This document shows, one piece after another, positions 25,965 to 33,057 of a stretch of 64,000 bases of DNA. Both the position numbers and the translations under genes were made by a program. The notes beneath the pieces were generated by a model. It did no database searches, was not told where the DNA came from, and worked only from the letters and a program-made list of their open reading frames with translations. The stretch comes from VAZQ01 sp036557665 (GTDB lineage: Bacteria > Pseudomonadota > Alphaproteobacteria > Rhizobiales > Xanthobacteraceae): positions 124,001 through 188,000 of the forward strand of contig DATBHG010000070.1 in the NCBI GenBank assembly GCA_036557665.1, read 5' to 3'. Position 1 is the stretch's first letter; every line of letters begins with the position of its first letter.

Positions 25965-26849
25965 TCACGGCGCGAGCGACCTTCCGAACAGGCCGGCGGG
26001 GCGCAGCAGCAGGACCGCGATGACAATGACGTAGATCGCGAGCACTTCGATCTCGGGATAGAGCGCGATGGCGAAGGCGCGAATGAGCCCGACGATGAGC
26101 GCACCCACGAGAGCTCCGCGCATGGAGCCGAGCCCGCCGATCACCACGACCGCGAACGCCTCAACCACGAGCTCGACCGCCATGTCGAGCGAGGCTGCCG
26201 CCGTGGGAACGATCAGCGCGCCGGCGGTGGTGCCGAGCGCGGCACCGAGCGTGAATACCGCGCAATAGACACGGCGCACATCCGCCCCGAGTGCCTCGGC
26301 CATGGCGCGGTTCTCTGCTGTCGCGCGCAGGATGCGGCCGAAATTGGTCCGCTGCAGCAAGGCGCCGAGACCGGCCGCGGTCGCAATCGCCGCCGCGATC
26401 ACCATCAGATTGTAGACGGGAACGCCGAAATCACCGGCATTGATCGTGCCGTAAATCAGGTAAGCATTGTCGAGGGAGCGCGGGTTTGCGCCCCAGAAGA
26501 AGCGGAACACGTCCTGGAACATGAGCACGAGCGCGAAGGTGAGCAGCAACTGAAAGCTCTCGTCGCGCCCGTACACGCTGCGCAGCATCCGCTCGATCGG
26601 CGGCCCGATCGCGCCAAGAGCCGATCCGGCGAGGACGAGCCCGGGAAAGATGAGCCAGGACGATAGCCCGTGCTCCGTCGCATAAGCGATGAAGGTGATC
26701 CCGAAATAGGAACCCAGCGCGTAGAACGACCCGCAGGCCAGGTTGACGATCTTTTGCACCCCGAAGACAAGCTGCAGGCCGGCCGCCACAAGGAACAGAA
26801 CGGCGGCGTGAAACACGCCGCCGATCAGGATGTTGGCAAACGCAGCCAT
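25965..26849 (-). CDS. livH: branched-chain-type ABC transporter permease LivH
   Basis: 294-residue permease with about eight membrane segments. The LivH-type motif RATAENRAMAEALGADVRRVY (near residue 183) and AVVVIGGLGSMRGALVGA are clear. I place the start at ATG 26849, which gives the normal length. The frame is open to 26942, but the extra N-terminus would be encoded by a palindromic repeat (LPLSGGGMG) and is probably not translated. No good ribosome site is obvious, so the start is approximate. Confidence 0.9.
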   Translation of the reverse strand: MAAFANILIGGVFHAAVLFLVAAGLQLVFGVQKIVNLACGSFYALGSYFGITFIAYATEHGLSSWLIFPGLVLAGSALGAIGPPIERMLRSVYGRDESFQLLLTFALVLMFQDVFRFFWGANPRSLDNAYLIYGTINAGDFGVPVYNLMVIAAAIATAAGLGALLQRTNFGRILRATAENRAMAEALGADVRRVYCAVFTLGAALGTTAGALIVPTAAASLDMAVELVVEAFAVVVIGGLGSMRGALVGALIVGLIRAFAIALYPEIEVLAIYVIVIAVLLLRPAGLFGRSLAP

Positions 26850-26889
26850 CACCGCAGTGCAAACGGCTCCGTGCCACTTGGCACGCCCC

Positions 26890-26961
26890 ATACCTCCTCC
26901 TGAAAGGGGGAGGTCGACAACATTGCTTCGCTTGCGAAGCAATGGTGTCGGGTGGGGGTTG
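26890..26961. repeat. palindromic repeat family A, first of an inverted pair
   Basis: TACCTCCTCCTGAAAGGGGGAGGTCGACAACATTGC, then a perfect hairpin GCTTCGCTTGCGAAGC and the tail GGTGTCGGGTGGGGGT. Together with the copy at 27007-27071 in opposite orientation it forms a pair in the livK-livH gap, about 40 bp apart. Confidence 0.88.
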
Positions 26962-27006
26962 GCTGCGGGCTGCTCGGCTTCAGTAACTCATCGCGCCGGG
27001 CGGTAG

Positions 27007-27071
27007 ACCCCCACCCGGCGATCCCCGACAAAGTCGGGTATCGCCGACCTCCCCCTTTCAGGGGGAGGTAT
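27007..27071. repeat. palindromic repeat family A, second of an inverted pair
   Basis: ACCCCCACCCGGCGATCCCCGA...TCGGGTATCGCCGACC followed by the hairpin ACCTCCCCCTTTCAGGGGGAGGTAT. It is inverted relative to 26890-26961. The pair lies downstream of the livK stop and may act as an mRNA-stabilising or attenuating structure. Confidence 0.88.
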
Positions 27072-27143
27072 GCCGCCCGCTCAGTCGTCGACTTCAACAG
27101 CATGATGCGGCGCGGCGTCACGAACGCACGCACCAGATAGCGG

Positions 27144-28421
27144 CTACACCTTGAACTGCGCGGTCTTGATCCATTCCCAGAAATTGGCGCCGGGAGGCTT
27201 TTGCAGCTCGGTGGAATACATGGTCTCGAACGTGCCCAGCGTCACAAAGTCGTAGGAATTGTTGTGGGTGGTGAAGCCCTGCACGAAAGTCTGATCGGCG
27301 ATATGGTCCTTGCGCCATCCGCCCTTGCCGCCGAGGCTTTCGATCGACAGACCGGGGAGCGCGTCGATGACGTCGTTCTGCGCAGGCCAGCTCCCGTTCT
27401 TGGCTTTTGCCGCCGCCTCGACCGCAGCCTTGTAGGAGGCAAGCGCGAAATAGGCCCGATCGGCTTCCCATTCCGGGTAGTCGTTATGGGTCTTCTCGTA
27501 CCAGGCAACGAACTCCTTGGCCAAGGGCGACGCGTTCGGATTGGCGAAATAGAGCGTGTTGTGTCCGAACAGCATGCCCTCCGGCGTGAATTCCTTCTTC
27601 ATCAGCGTATGCTGCCAGCCGGCTGCGGGAAACACGAGCTTGGTACCCTTGGTCAGCTCCGCGGCGTGTGCTTGCTTCATGAATACGGGAAGGTCGGCGA
27701 ACAGGAGCGAGGAAAAGATCAGATCGGGCTTGACCGCCTTGAGCGCTGCCACGTGGCTGGTCAGATCCATGGTGCCGACCTTGGGCCACTGCTCGGTGAC
27801 CACCTTGTGATCGATGTTGAAGCGCTTGAGGATGGCGACGAACGCCGCCATGTTGTTGCGGCCGTACGAGTAATCAGGATTGATACCGGCAACGGTGACA
27901 AACTGTCCCTTCCAGTGCTTGATGGTGAGGAGCGAGGACATGATCGCCTCGCATTCGTTATCGGTGCTGCGGAAGAGATAGCGCGGATTGGGAATCGTCT
28001 CGTTCACTCCGTCCTGCGTGGTGCCGTCCCAATAGATGGTCAACGCGCGCGCCTCCTCCACCGCCGGGCCGAGCGCAAGTCCGACGCCGGTGGAAATGAT
28101 GCCCTGCACGCAATCGACCTTCTCCTGCTGCACCAGCCTGCCGAAGCGCTCGATCGTGTCCTTGGGCGAGGACTCTTCCTCGATCACGAGCTCGATCTTG
28201 CGGCCGGCGATACCTCCCTGCGCGTTGAAGCGGTCGGCCGCCCATTGGGTGGCGCGAATGCCGTTCTCCCCGGGCGCCGCGGCAATGCCGGATCGTGGCG
28301 CCAGAATTCCGATGCGAAGGGGCTTGTTCTGCGCGATGGCGGGAGCGTGTACCCCGCCCGCCACCGTGATTGCGCTGGCGGCGGCTGCCGATTTCAGCAG
28401 CGTGCGACGCGAAACTCTCAT
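27144..28421 (-). CDS. periplasmic binding protein of the branched-chain ABC family, LivK-type
   Basis: 425 residues beginning MRVSRRTLLKSAAAASAITV, a twin-arginine-type signal, with cleavage probably after APAIAQ. The mature part opens with LRIGILAPRSGIAAAPGENG and includes FNAQGGIAGRKIELVIEEES, the usual type I periplasmic-binding fold of this family. GGGAG lies 8 nt before ATG 28421; the frame is open to 28463 without that site. It heads the liv operon. Ligand unknown: these transporters also carry amides, urea and aromatic acids. Confidence 0.92.
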   Translation of the reverse strand: MRVSRRTLLKSAAAASAITVAGGVHAPAIAQNKPLRIGILAPRSGIAAAPGENGIRATQWAADRFNAQGGIAGRKIELVIEEESSPKDTIERFGRLVQQEKVDCVQGIISTGVGLALGPAVEEARALTIYWDGTTQDGVNETIPNPRYLFRSTDNECEAIMSSLLTIKHWKGQFVTVAGINPDYSYGRNNMAAFVAILKRFNIDHKVVTEQWPKVGTMDLTSHVAALKAVKPDLIFSSLLFADLPVFMKQAHAAELTKGTKLVFPAAGWQHTLMKKEFTPEGMLFGHNTLYFANPNASPLAKEFVAWYEKTHNDYPEWEADRAYFALASYKAAVEAAAKAKNGSWPAQNDVIDALPGLSIESLGGKGGWRKDHIADQTFVQGFTTHNNSYDFVTLGTFETMYSTELQKPPGANFWEWIKTAQFKV

Positions 28422-28735
28422 TGTTTTCTCCCTGGACGTTGGGCCGTTCTTGTATGGCGGCAAAGATATATCAGGCGCATGTCAGCGCCAAGAAAAGAGC
28501 TTGCTGTGGCGCGCCCGTTCCTTGGGCAGCGGTGTCGCAGGGTGATTTCGCAGGGGCGACGCATGCGTCGCACTGCGCCACACCGAAAGGGCGACGCAGC
28601 GAGCAGGGGCGACCCACGGTCCTCTCGCCGCGCGGAACAGCGTCAGACAACTCCTCGCGCGTACGATCTACCGCAGGATTCGAGTACGACCTACATTCCG
28701 GGTAAGCTGCCGTGCCGCTCTCGAGGAGCTCGCCC
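28422..28735. other. intergenic region between divergent livK and dmeF
   Basis: Shared promoter region of about 310 bp for the minus-strand liv operon and plus-strand dmeF. The only clear element is an AT-rich palindrome at 28464-28473. I see no RcnR/DmeR-type regulator gene and no further repeat. Confidence 0.5.
28464..28473. promoter_or_regulatory. AGATATATCA motif before livK, possible operator
   Basis: Sequence AAGATATATCAGG, with the 8-bp palindrome GATATATC, lies 43 bp upstream of the livK start. It matches nine of ten bases of the TGATATATCA palindrome at 23242-23251 and shares TGATATAT-like text with the site before gntR. Confidence 0.4.
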
Positions 28736-29689
28736 ATGCATGAGCATTCGATAGACGCCTTCCGGCATGCGCACGTGTTCCTTGGCGAATCGCATGAACG
28801 CAACGAGCGCAAGGTCTGGATCGTCATTGCGATCTGCGCCGGGATGATGGCTGTGGAGATCGTGGGAGGCATCTGGTTCGGCTCGGTCGCCTTGATGGCG
28901 GACGGGCTGCACATGTCCACTCATGCCGGCGCCCTCCTGATTGCCGCACTTTCCTACACCTACGCCCGCCGTTACGCGCAGCACAACGGTTTCACCTTCG
29001 GAACGGGAAAGCTGGGAGATCTCGCGGCTTTCAGCAGTGCGATCATCCTGGCCATGATTGCGCTCCTGATCGGCTACGAGAGCCTGGAACGGCTGCTGCG
29101 GCCGGTACCGATCGCCTTCAACCAGGCAATCCCGATCGCCCTGCTCGGATTGTGCGTCAACCTGCTCACGGCGTTTCTGCTGCGCGAGGACCATGACCGC
29201 CGCCATGCCGGTCGCGAGGACGATCATGACCACGATCACGCTCATGTCGCGATTTATCATCGCGATCACAATTTGCGGGCGGCGTTCGTGCACGTGATGG
29301 CTGACGCGGCGGTATCGGTGCTGGTGATCGTCGGGCTTCTCGCCGCGCGCCAGCTCGACTGGCTCTGGATGGATCCGGTGACGGGCCTGGTTGCGACCAT
29401 CGTGATCCTGAACTGGTCATGGAGTCTGATGCGATCAGCCGGTGCCGTCCTGCTCGATGCTTTCCCCGACAGCGCCCTCGGAGCGACCATCAGGTCCCGC
29501 CTCGAAACCGGCGGGGATCGCATCTCCGACCTGCATCTCTGGCGGCTTGGACCCGGCCACATTGCCGGAATCATCTCGCTCGTTTCCGATCATCCGCAAC
29601 GCCCGGCGGCCTACAAGCAGCGTTTGGCGGATTTATCGGCCCTTTCGCACCTGACCGTCGAGGTCGAGCCCTGCCCGGGGGCGCATTGA
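28736..29689 (+). CDS. dmeF: cation diffusion facilitator, DmeF-type Co/Ni exporter
   Basis: 317 residues. Six membrane segments, with the CDF metal sites in ALMADGLHMSTHAGALLIA (helix 2) and HVMADAAVSVLVIVG (helix 5). A histidine-rich loop HDRRHAGREDDHDHDHAHVA separates helices 4 and 5, and the cytoplasmic C-domain follows (DRISDLHLWRLGPGH). The N-terminus HVFLGESHERNER closely resembles DmeF of rhizobia, which exports Co2+ and Ni2+. No DmeR repressor gene adjoins it. GAGGAG lies before ATG 28736; an in-frame start at 28712 is less likely. Confidence 0.92.
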   Translation: MHEHSIDAFRHAHVFLGESHERNERKVWIVIAICAGMMAVEIVGGIWFGSVALMADGLHMSTHAGALLIAALSYTYARRYAQHNGFTFGTGKLGDLAAFSSAIILAMIALLIGYESLERLLRPVPIAFNQAIPIALLGLCVNLLTAFLLREDHDRRHAGREDDHDHDHAHVAIYHRDHNLRAAFVHVMADAAVSVLVIVGLLAARQLDWLWMDPVTGLVATIVILNWSWSLMRSAGAVLLDAFPDSALGATIRSRLETGGDRISDLHLWRLGPGHIAGIISLVSDHPQRPAAYKQRLADLSALSHLTVEVEPCPGAH

Positions 29690-29708
29690 GCGGTCAGGCG
29701 ATTTGCAG

Positions 29709-29807
29709 GGCGGATTAGATTAGCGGAGCGAAGCGAAGCGTAATCCGCCGAGACGCGGCGGGTTACGCGGCCACTCGGCTTAAAGCCGAGTTGGCCGCTA
29801 ACCCGCC
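29709..29807. terminator. two adjacent hairpins between convergent genes
   Basis: First hairpin 29709-29749 with arms GGCGGATTA and TAATCCGCC. Second hairpin 29757-29807 with arms of about 25 nt, GGCGGGTTACGCGGCCACTC and its near-complement ending TAACCCGCC. They lie at the convergent 3' ends of dmeF and the DUF6166 gene and probably act as a bidirectional terminator. The GGCGGATTA unit resembles a repeat found dispersed in many proteobacterial genomes. There is no U-tract, so intrinsic termination is not certain. Confidence 0.7.
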
Positions 29808-30091
29808 CTACGCAAAAATGCGTCGATCTGGTCGCCGGAAATGGTCCAGTCGTTGTCGAGATTGGCCACCACCTCGCGCATGAAGCCCTCCGACAGGCGG
29901 ACGGCGCGATCCTTCTCGCCGAGGTAGTCGAAGAGTATGGCGAGCGCGAGCTGCTGCGGGCTTTCGCCTTCGTAGGTCCATTCGAACCCATACTTGGTGA
30001 AGCGCTTGACCTCGTAATGCTCGTCGAGCCGCTTGCCGTCGACGGTCACCACGAGGCCGTCGATCGTGCGCTTACCCTCGTACCTTTTCAT
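29798..30091 (-). CDS. DUF6166-like protein
   Basis: 97 residues: MKRYEGKRTIDGLVVTVDGK at the start, FEWTYEGESPQQLALAILFDYL in the middle and DNDWTISGDQIDAFLRRAG at the end. This matches, from memory, the small DUF6166 family, whose role is unknown. The start lies 3 bp after the gntR stop, so the two are co-transcribed. The last four residues are encoded by the arm of the downstream hairpin repeat, which suggests the repeat has replaced the original 3' end. Confidence 0.75.
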   Translation of the reverse strand: MKRYEGKRTIDGLVVTVDGKRLDEHYEVKRFTKYGFEWTYEGESPQQLALAILFDYLGEKDRAVRLSEGFMREVVANLDNDWTISGDQIDAFLRRAG

Positions 30092-30094
30092 GGC

Positions 30095-30829
30095 TCACGT
30101 CGACACGGTTGCACGGGTGAAGGTCTCCACATAGTCCATCAACTTGTCGCTCGCCCGCGCCGCGGCCTCGCCGTCGCCGCGGGCGATGGCGCGCGCCTGA
30201 TTGGCGTGCAGCCGCGCGCACAGCGGCAGGTCGGCGGCCTCGCGGTAATGCATGTACCAGAACCGGCGTGAAAGGCCCTGCATCAGCTTCATGGAGCGGG
30301 CGGCGTAATCGTTGTGCGCAGCTTCGGTCATCAGCCCATTGAGCGCGCGGTCGAGCCGCATGAAGGCGATGTCGTCGTTGGTCCTTGCCGCCCGATCCAT
30401 GCCCTGCGCAATCTCGATCATGCGCTCGCGCTCCCCGCGCGTCGCCCGCTCGGCGCCGGCGCGGCAGAGCAGGCGCTCCAGCTCGCGGCGCACTTCGAGA
30501 AGGAGGAGCTGATTGCGCGGATTGATGTCGGAGACGAGAATGCCCTTACGCGGCAGAATGAGAACCAGCCCCTCTCGTGCGAGCCGCTGCAAGGCCTCGC
30601 GGATCGGCGTGCGCCCGATCCCGCAAGCGGTCGACAGCATCTGCTCGGAAAGGATGTCGCCGGGCTTGAGCCGCAGCGTGACGATCTGTTCCTCGATAAG
30701 GCGATAGGCCTCATCGGTGAGCGTCTCGGCCAAGCTCGCCGGCGCTATGGCCCCACGCAGCAGTCGGGCAGAAGGCGCAGCTCTGCCCGTCATCGCCTTG
30801 CGGACCGGCGTGTGCCTGTCTCGCGCCAT
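30095..30829 (-). CDS. GntR-family transcriptional regulator with FCD domain
   Basis: 244 residues. The winged helix-turn-helix is at about 35-100 (DEAYRLIEEQIVTLRLKPGD, GIGRTPIREALQRLAREGLV). An all-helical FCD ligand-binding domain follows from ~105 to 235 (EVRRELERLLCRAGAERAT, then AHNDYAARSM and YREAADLPLC-type text). Such regulators respond to organic acids or their derivatives and usually repress nearby catabolic or transport genes and themselves. An AT-rich motif 11 bp upstream of the start resembles sites in front of livK and the hydroxylase gene. Confidence 0.92.
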   Translation of the reverse strand: MARDRHTPVRKAMTGRAAPSARLLRGAIAPASLAETLTDEAYRLIEEQIVTLRLKPGDILSEQMLSTACGIGRTPIREALQRLAREGLVLILPRKGILVSDINPRNQLLLLEVRRELERLLCRAGAERATRGERERMIEIAQGMDRAARTNDDIAFMRLDRALNGLMTEAAHNDYAARSMKLMQGLSRRFWYMHYREAADLPLCARLHANQARAIARGDGEAAARASDKLMDYVETFTRATVST

Positions 30830-30839
30830 TGAAAACCAG

Positions 30840-30849
30840 TGATATATGT
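30840..30849. promoter_or_regulatory. TGATATATGT motif before gntR, possible autoregulatory site
   Basis: TGATATATGTCTCGTATGTTA lies 11 bp upstream of the gntR ATG. The first eight bases equal the palindrome at 23242. A location overlapping the probable gntR promoter would suit autorepression. It is a hypothesis from motif similarity only. Confidence 0.4.
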
Positions 30850-30965
30850 CTCGTATGTTAGCGATGCGGGTTTTGCCCGGTCAAGGAGGATGTCGCCGCA
30901 ACGAGCAGAAACAGCAGTGACCTCGTGCCATAATGGCGCCAATCGATTCGTTCACGGCATCCGGG

Positions 30966-31038
30966 ATGCCGGGCGTGACTGCGCTTCCGATCCAAGGACG
31001 CAAGCAGCGGATGGGCGGCGCGACAACCCCGGGATGAC
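30966..31038. repeat. probable degenerate CGTCATCCCGGG-type palindromic element
   Basis: Contains GATGCCGGGCGTGAC, GACGCAAGCAGCGGATGGGCGG and GCGACAACCCCGGGATGACG, the same modules in the same order as one arm of the element at 23138-23225. It lies just before a small plus-strand gene. Confidence 0.5.
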
Positions 31039-31060
31039 GAAGAGAAGAAGAGGCGTTCTC

Positions 31061-31285
31061 ATGCGGCTCAAGATCACCCGATTGGCGTTCATCTGGGCGG
31101 CCTCCAGCATGATTGCCTTCGGCGTGCTGCCCGCGGCCGAGCCGACCGATGCGCCCGTGACGCCGCTGCTCGCCATCCTGGGCGTAGGCGACAACGAGAT
31201 CCCCAATCCGGTTCTCGACGGTATCCTTGAAGTCGGCGGAGAGGTCGTGAGCTTCCTCATCCGGATGGTGCCGATCCCGATCTGA
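31061..31285 (+). CDS. small hypothetical membrane or secreted protein
   Basis: 74 residues beginning MRLKITRLAFIWAASSMIAF, which could be a signal peptide or a membrane anchor, followed by a short hydrophobic tail (EVVSFLIRMVPIPI). AGAGG lies about 9 nt upstream of the ATG; an in-frame ATG at 31034 is possible. No family recognised. Its stop lies 17 bp from the convergent eutA-like gene end. It could be a chance open frame. Confidence 0.4.
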   Translation: MRLKITRLAFIWAASSMIAFGVLPAAEPTDAPVTPLLAILGVGDNEIPNPVLDGILEVGGEVVSFLIRMVPIPI

Positions 31286-31301
31286 GCGCTCCCATATGCA
31301 G

Positions 31302-32813
31302 CTACTTGAACAATAATGATTTGATGATGATCGGCACTACGTTTGTGAGCTCGATCACGCTGCCGATGTCGACGTAATCGAAAGCCTTGAGTTGCACGCC
31401 GTCGATGGCGATCACGTCGGCGTGGCTTGCGATCTCGTGCAGGATGATGCGACCGATGCTTTTGCCGACATCGCCGTCGATCAGCAGCACCAGAGGCCAT
31501 CGCTCCGCGACCGTGCGCGGGAGCGCCCGGCAAATGCCGGCTGCGACCGCGTGCAGGCGCAGATGGGAAGGGTCCCCTTGCCACGGGAACGCCAGCGCAA
31601 CGGGACTTTCCCCTTCAGCGAAATCCGCCCGTGCCAGGGCGGCGCGCACCCCGGCGGCGATCGCGTCGCCGGTGACCTCGCCGTCCAGGCCGAAGCTGCA
31701 TGCCAGCACCGGAAGGTTTTGCAGAGGCAGTTTCGCAGGATCGGCAATGAGGATGGTGTTGCCGCTGATCTGGACCGAGAATTGCGCCGCCCCGATCACG
31801 GTGGCGCGGATCCCCTGGCCAGGATCCCATACCGGCGGAAGATCGCGCCGGTGCGCAAGCGCATGGCGCAGCTCCTCCGCAAGCTCGGAGCCGAGATCCC
31901 CGAATCGGCGCGTCTCACGCCTGTACAGATATTCGGCGACGCCGCCCGAGAACGTCAGTGCGTCGACGCTCTTGTTGGCCAGCTCCGGAGGCCAAGGCTC
32001 GGTGACCATCAGGCGCCGCGCGAGCTCGCCGGGCTCCCGCAGGTCGATGAGCCCCATGATCACGCGCGCCATGCGGCTGGCAATCCGCCTGCGATCCGCC
32101 GCGGCGAGCGTCTGACCTGGGCGCAGGTCGATGTTCAGCGCCTGCGCGATCTCCTGCGCCGGCGGCTCGACGCGCGTCAGCCCTTTTTTCTCCTCCTCGA
32201 CGAGGAGGCGTCCACCCGCGGCGACCGCGCATGTAGCCAAAATGCGGCCCTTCTCCACCAGCGCAAATTTCGTGGTACCGCCGCCGATATCGATGTTGAG
32301 AAGGGTGCCCCCGTGGCCGCGCGAGAGCGCGATGGCGCCCGAGCCATGCGCGGCCATCTGGCATTCCATGTGGTGCCCGGCCGATGCACAGACGAATTTG
32401 CCTGCTTCCTCGGAGAAGAGGTCCGCTATGGCGCGTGCGTTGCGCCGCTTGAGCGCCTCTCCGGTCAGGATTACCGCGCCGCTGTCGACCTTCTCGCGCT
32501 CGATGCCCGCAAAGGCGTAACAACCGCCGATGAAGCCTGCGAGCTCGTCGACATCGATGGTGTAGTCGGAACGATAGGGGGTGAGCAGGATCGGCGACTG
32601 CCACAGGATCTTGCGGTCGACCACCACGAATCGGCTCGACAACGCCGCCGCCAGCCGCTGCAGGTGAACGCGCGCGAACATCAGGTGCGAGGTGGAGGAG
32701 CCGATATCGATGCCGACGGTCGTCAGCTCGACATTGTCGGCGGCCCAGGCGACCTCGTTGACCGCCGCATCCTCGGCGCTGACGTGCAGGTGCTCGAATT
32801 CCAGGTCGTGCAT
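31302..32813 (-). CDS. eutA: ethanolamine ammonia-lyase reactivating factor EutA-like
   Basis: 503-residue ASKHA-fold protein. ATP-binding motifs: VGIDIGSSTSHLMFARV (~33-50), LLNIDIGGGTTKFALVEKG (~172-190) and VDALTFSGGVAEYLYRRE (~283-300). Family knowledge: EutA is a chaperone that exchanges damaged cobalamin on ethanolamine ammonia-lyase EutBC in an ATP-dependent way. Neither EutB nor EutC nor any other eut gene is in this window. It lies downstream of a double-cupin gene on the same strand with a 244-bp gap filled by palindromic repeats. GGAGG precedes the ATG by 4 nt. Its client could be encoded elsewhere or could be a different enzyme. Confidence 0.88.
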   Translation of the reverse strand: MHDLEFEHLHVSAEDAAVNEVAWAADNVELTTVGIDIGSSTSHLMFARVHLQRLAAALSSRFVVVDRKILWQSPILLTPYRSDYTIDVDELAGFIGGCYAFAGIEREKVDSGAVILTGEALKRRNARAIADLFSEEAGKFVCASAGHHMECQMAAHGSGAIALSRGHGGTLLNIDIGGGTTKFALVEKGRILATCAVAAGGRLLVEEEKKGLTRVEPPAQEIAQALNIDLRPGQTLAAADRRRIASRMARVIMGLIDLREPGELARRLMVTEPWPPELANKSVDALTFSGGVAEYLYRRETRRFGDLGSELAEELRHALAHRRDLPPVWDPGQGIRATVIGAAQFSVQISGNTILIADPAKLPLQNLPVLACSFGLDGEVTGDAIAAGVRAALARADFAEGESPVALAFPWQGDPSHLRLHAVAAGICRALPRTVAERWPLVLLIDGDVGKSIGRIILHEIASHADVIAIDGVQLKAFDYVDIGSVIELTNVVPIIIKSLLFK

Positions 32814-32845
32814 CGCTCCTCCGCTACGGTCGTCGAAACTCTTAT

Positions 32846-32919
32846 ACCTCCCCCTACAAGGGGGAGGTCGACAGCATTTGCCCCCGCTTATGCGGGGGCA
32901 AATGCTGTCGGATGGGGGT
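32846..32919. repeat. palindromic repeat family A, first of an inverted pair
   Basis: TACCTCCCCCTACAAGGGGGAGGTCGACAGCATTTGC, then hairpin GCCCCCGCTTATGCGGGGGC and GATGCTGTCGGATGGGGGT-like tail. Same architecture as 26890-26961 but with a different inner loop stem. It sits between the cupin and eutA genes. Confidence 0.88.
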
Positions 32920-32968
32920 CTTCCCGCCCGCCGCGCGCGCGTAACATATGCCCGCAGCCGCGAGGCTG

Positions 32969-33032
32969 ACCCCCACCCGGCGGGCCCCGACCAAGTCGGG
33001 GCCCGCCGACCTCCCCCTTTCAGGGGAAGGTA
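32969..33032. repeat. palindromic repeat family A, second of an inverted pair
   Basis: ACCCCCACCCGGCGGGCCCCGACCAAGTCGGGGCCCGCCGACCTCCCCCTTTCAGGGGAAGGT in pieces: a near-perfect GC hairpin followed by the CCCCCTTTCAGGGG hairpin. Inverted relative to 32846-32919, about 50 bp away. It begins 26 bp after the cupin stop. Confidence 0.88.
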
Positions 33033-33057
33033 TTACTGAGTTTGCGGTGCCGCTGAG

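Noticed and set aside
31392..32969. 525-codon plus-strand frame opposite eutA
   Set aside because: Shadow frame; the ASKHA motifs on the minus strand identify the true gene.
25838..33032. Possible CRISPR array because of several similar repeats
   Set aside because: Copies are kilobases apart, palindromic and lie between genes; there is no regular spacer pattern and no cas gene.
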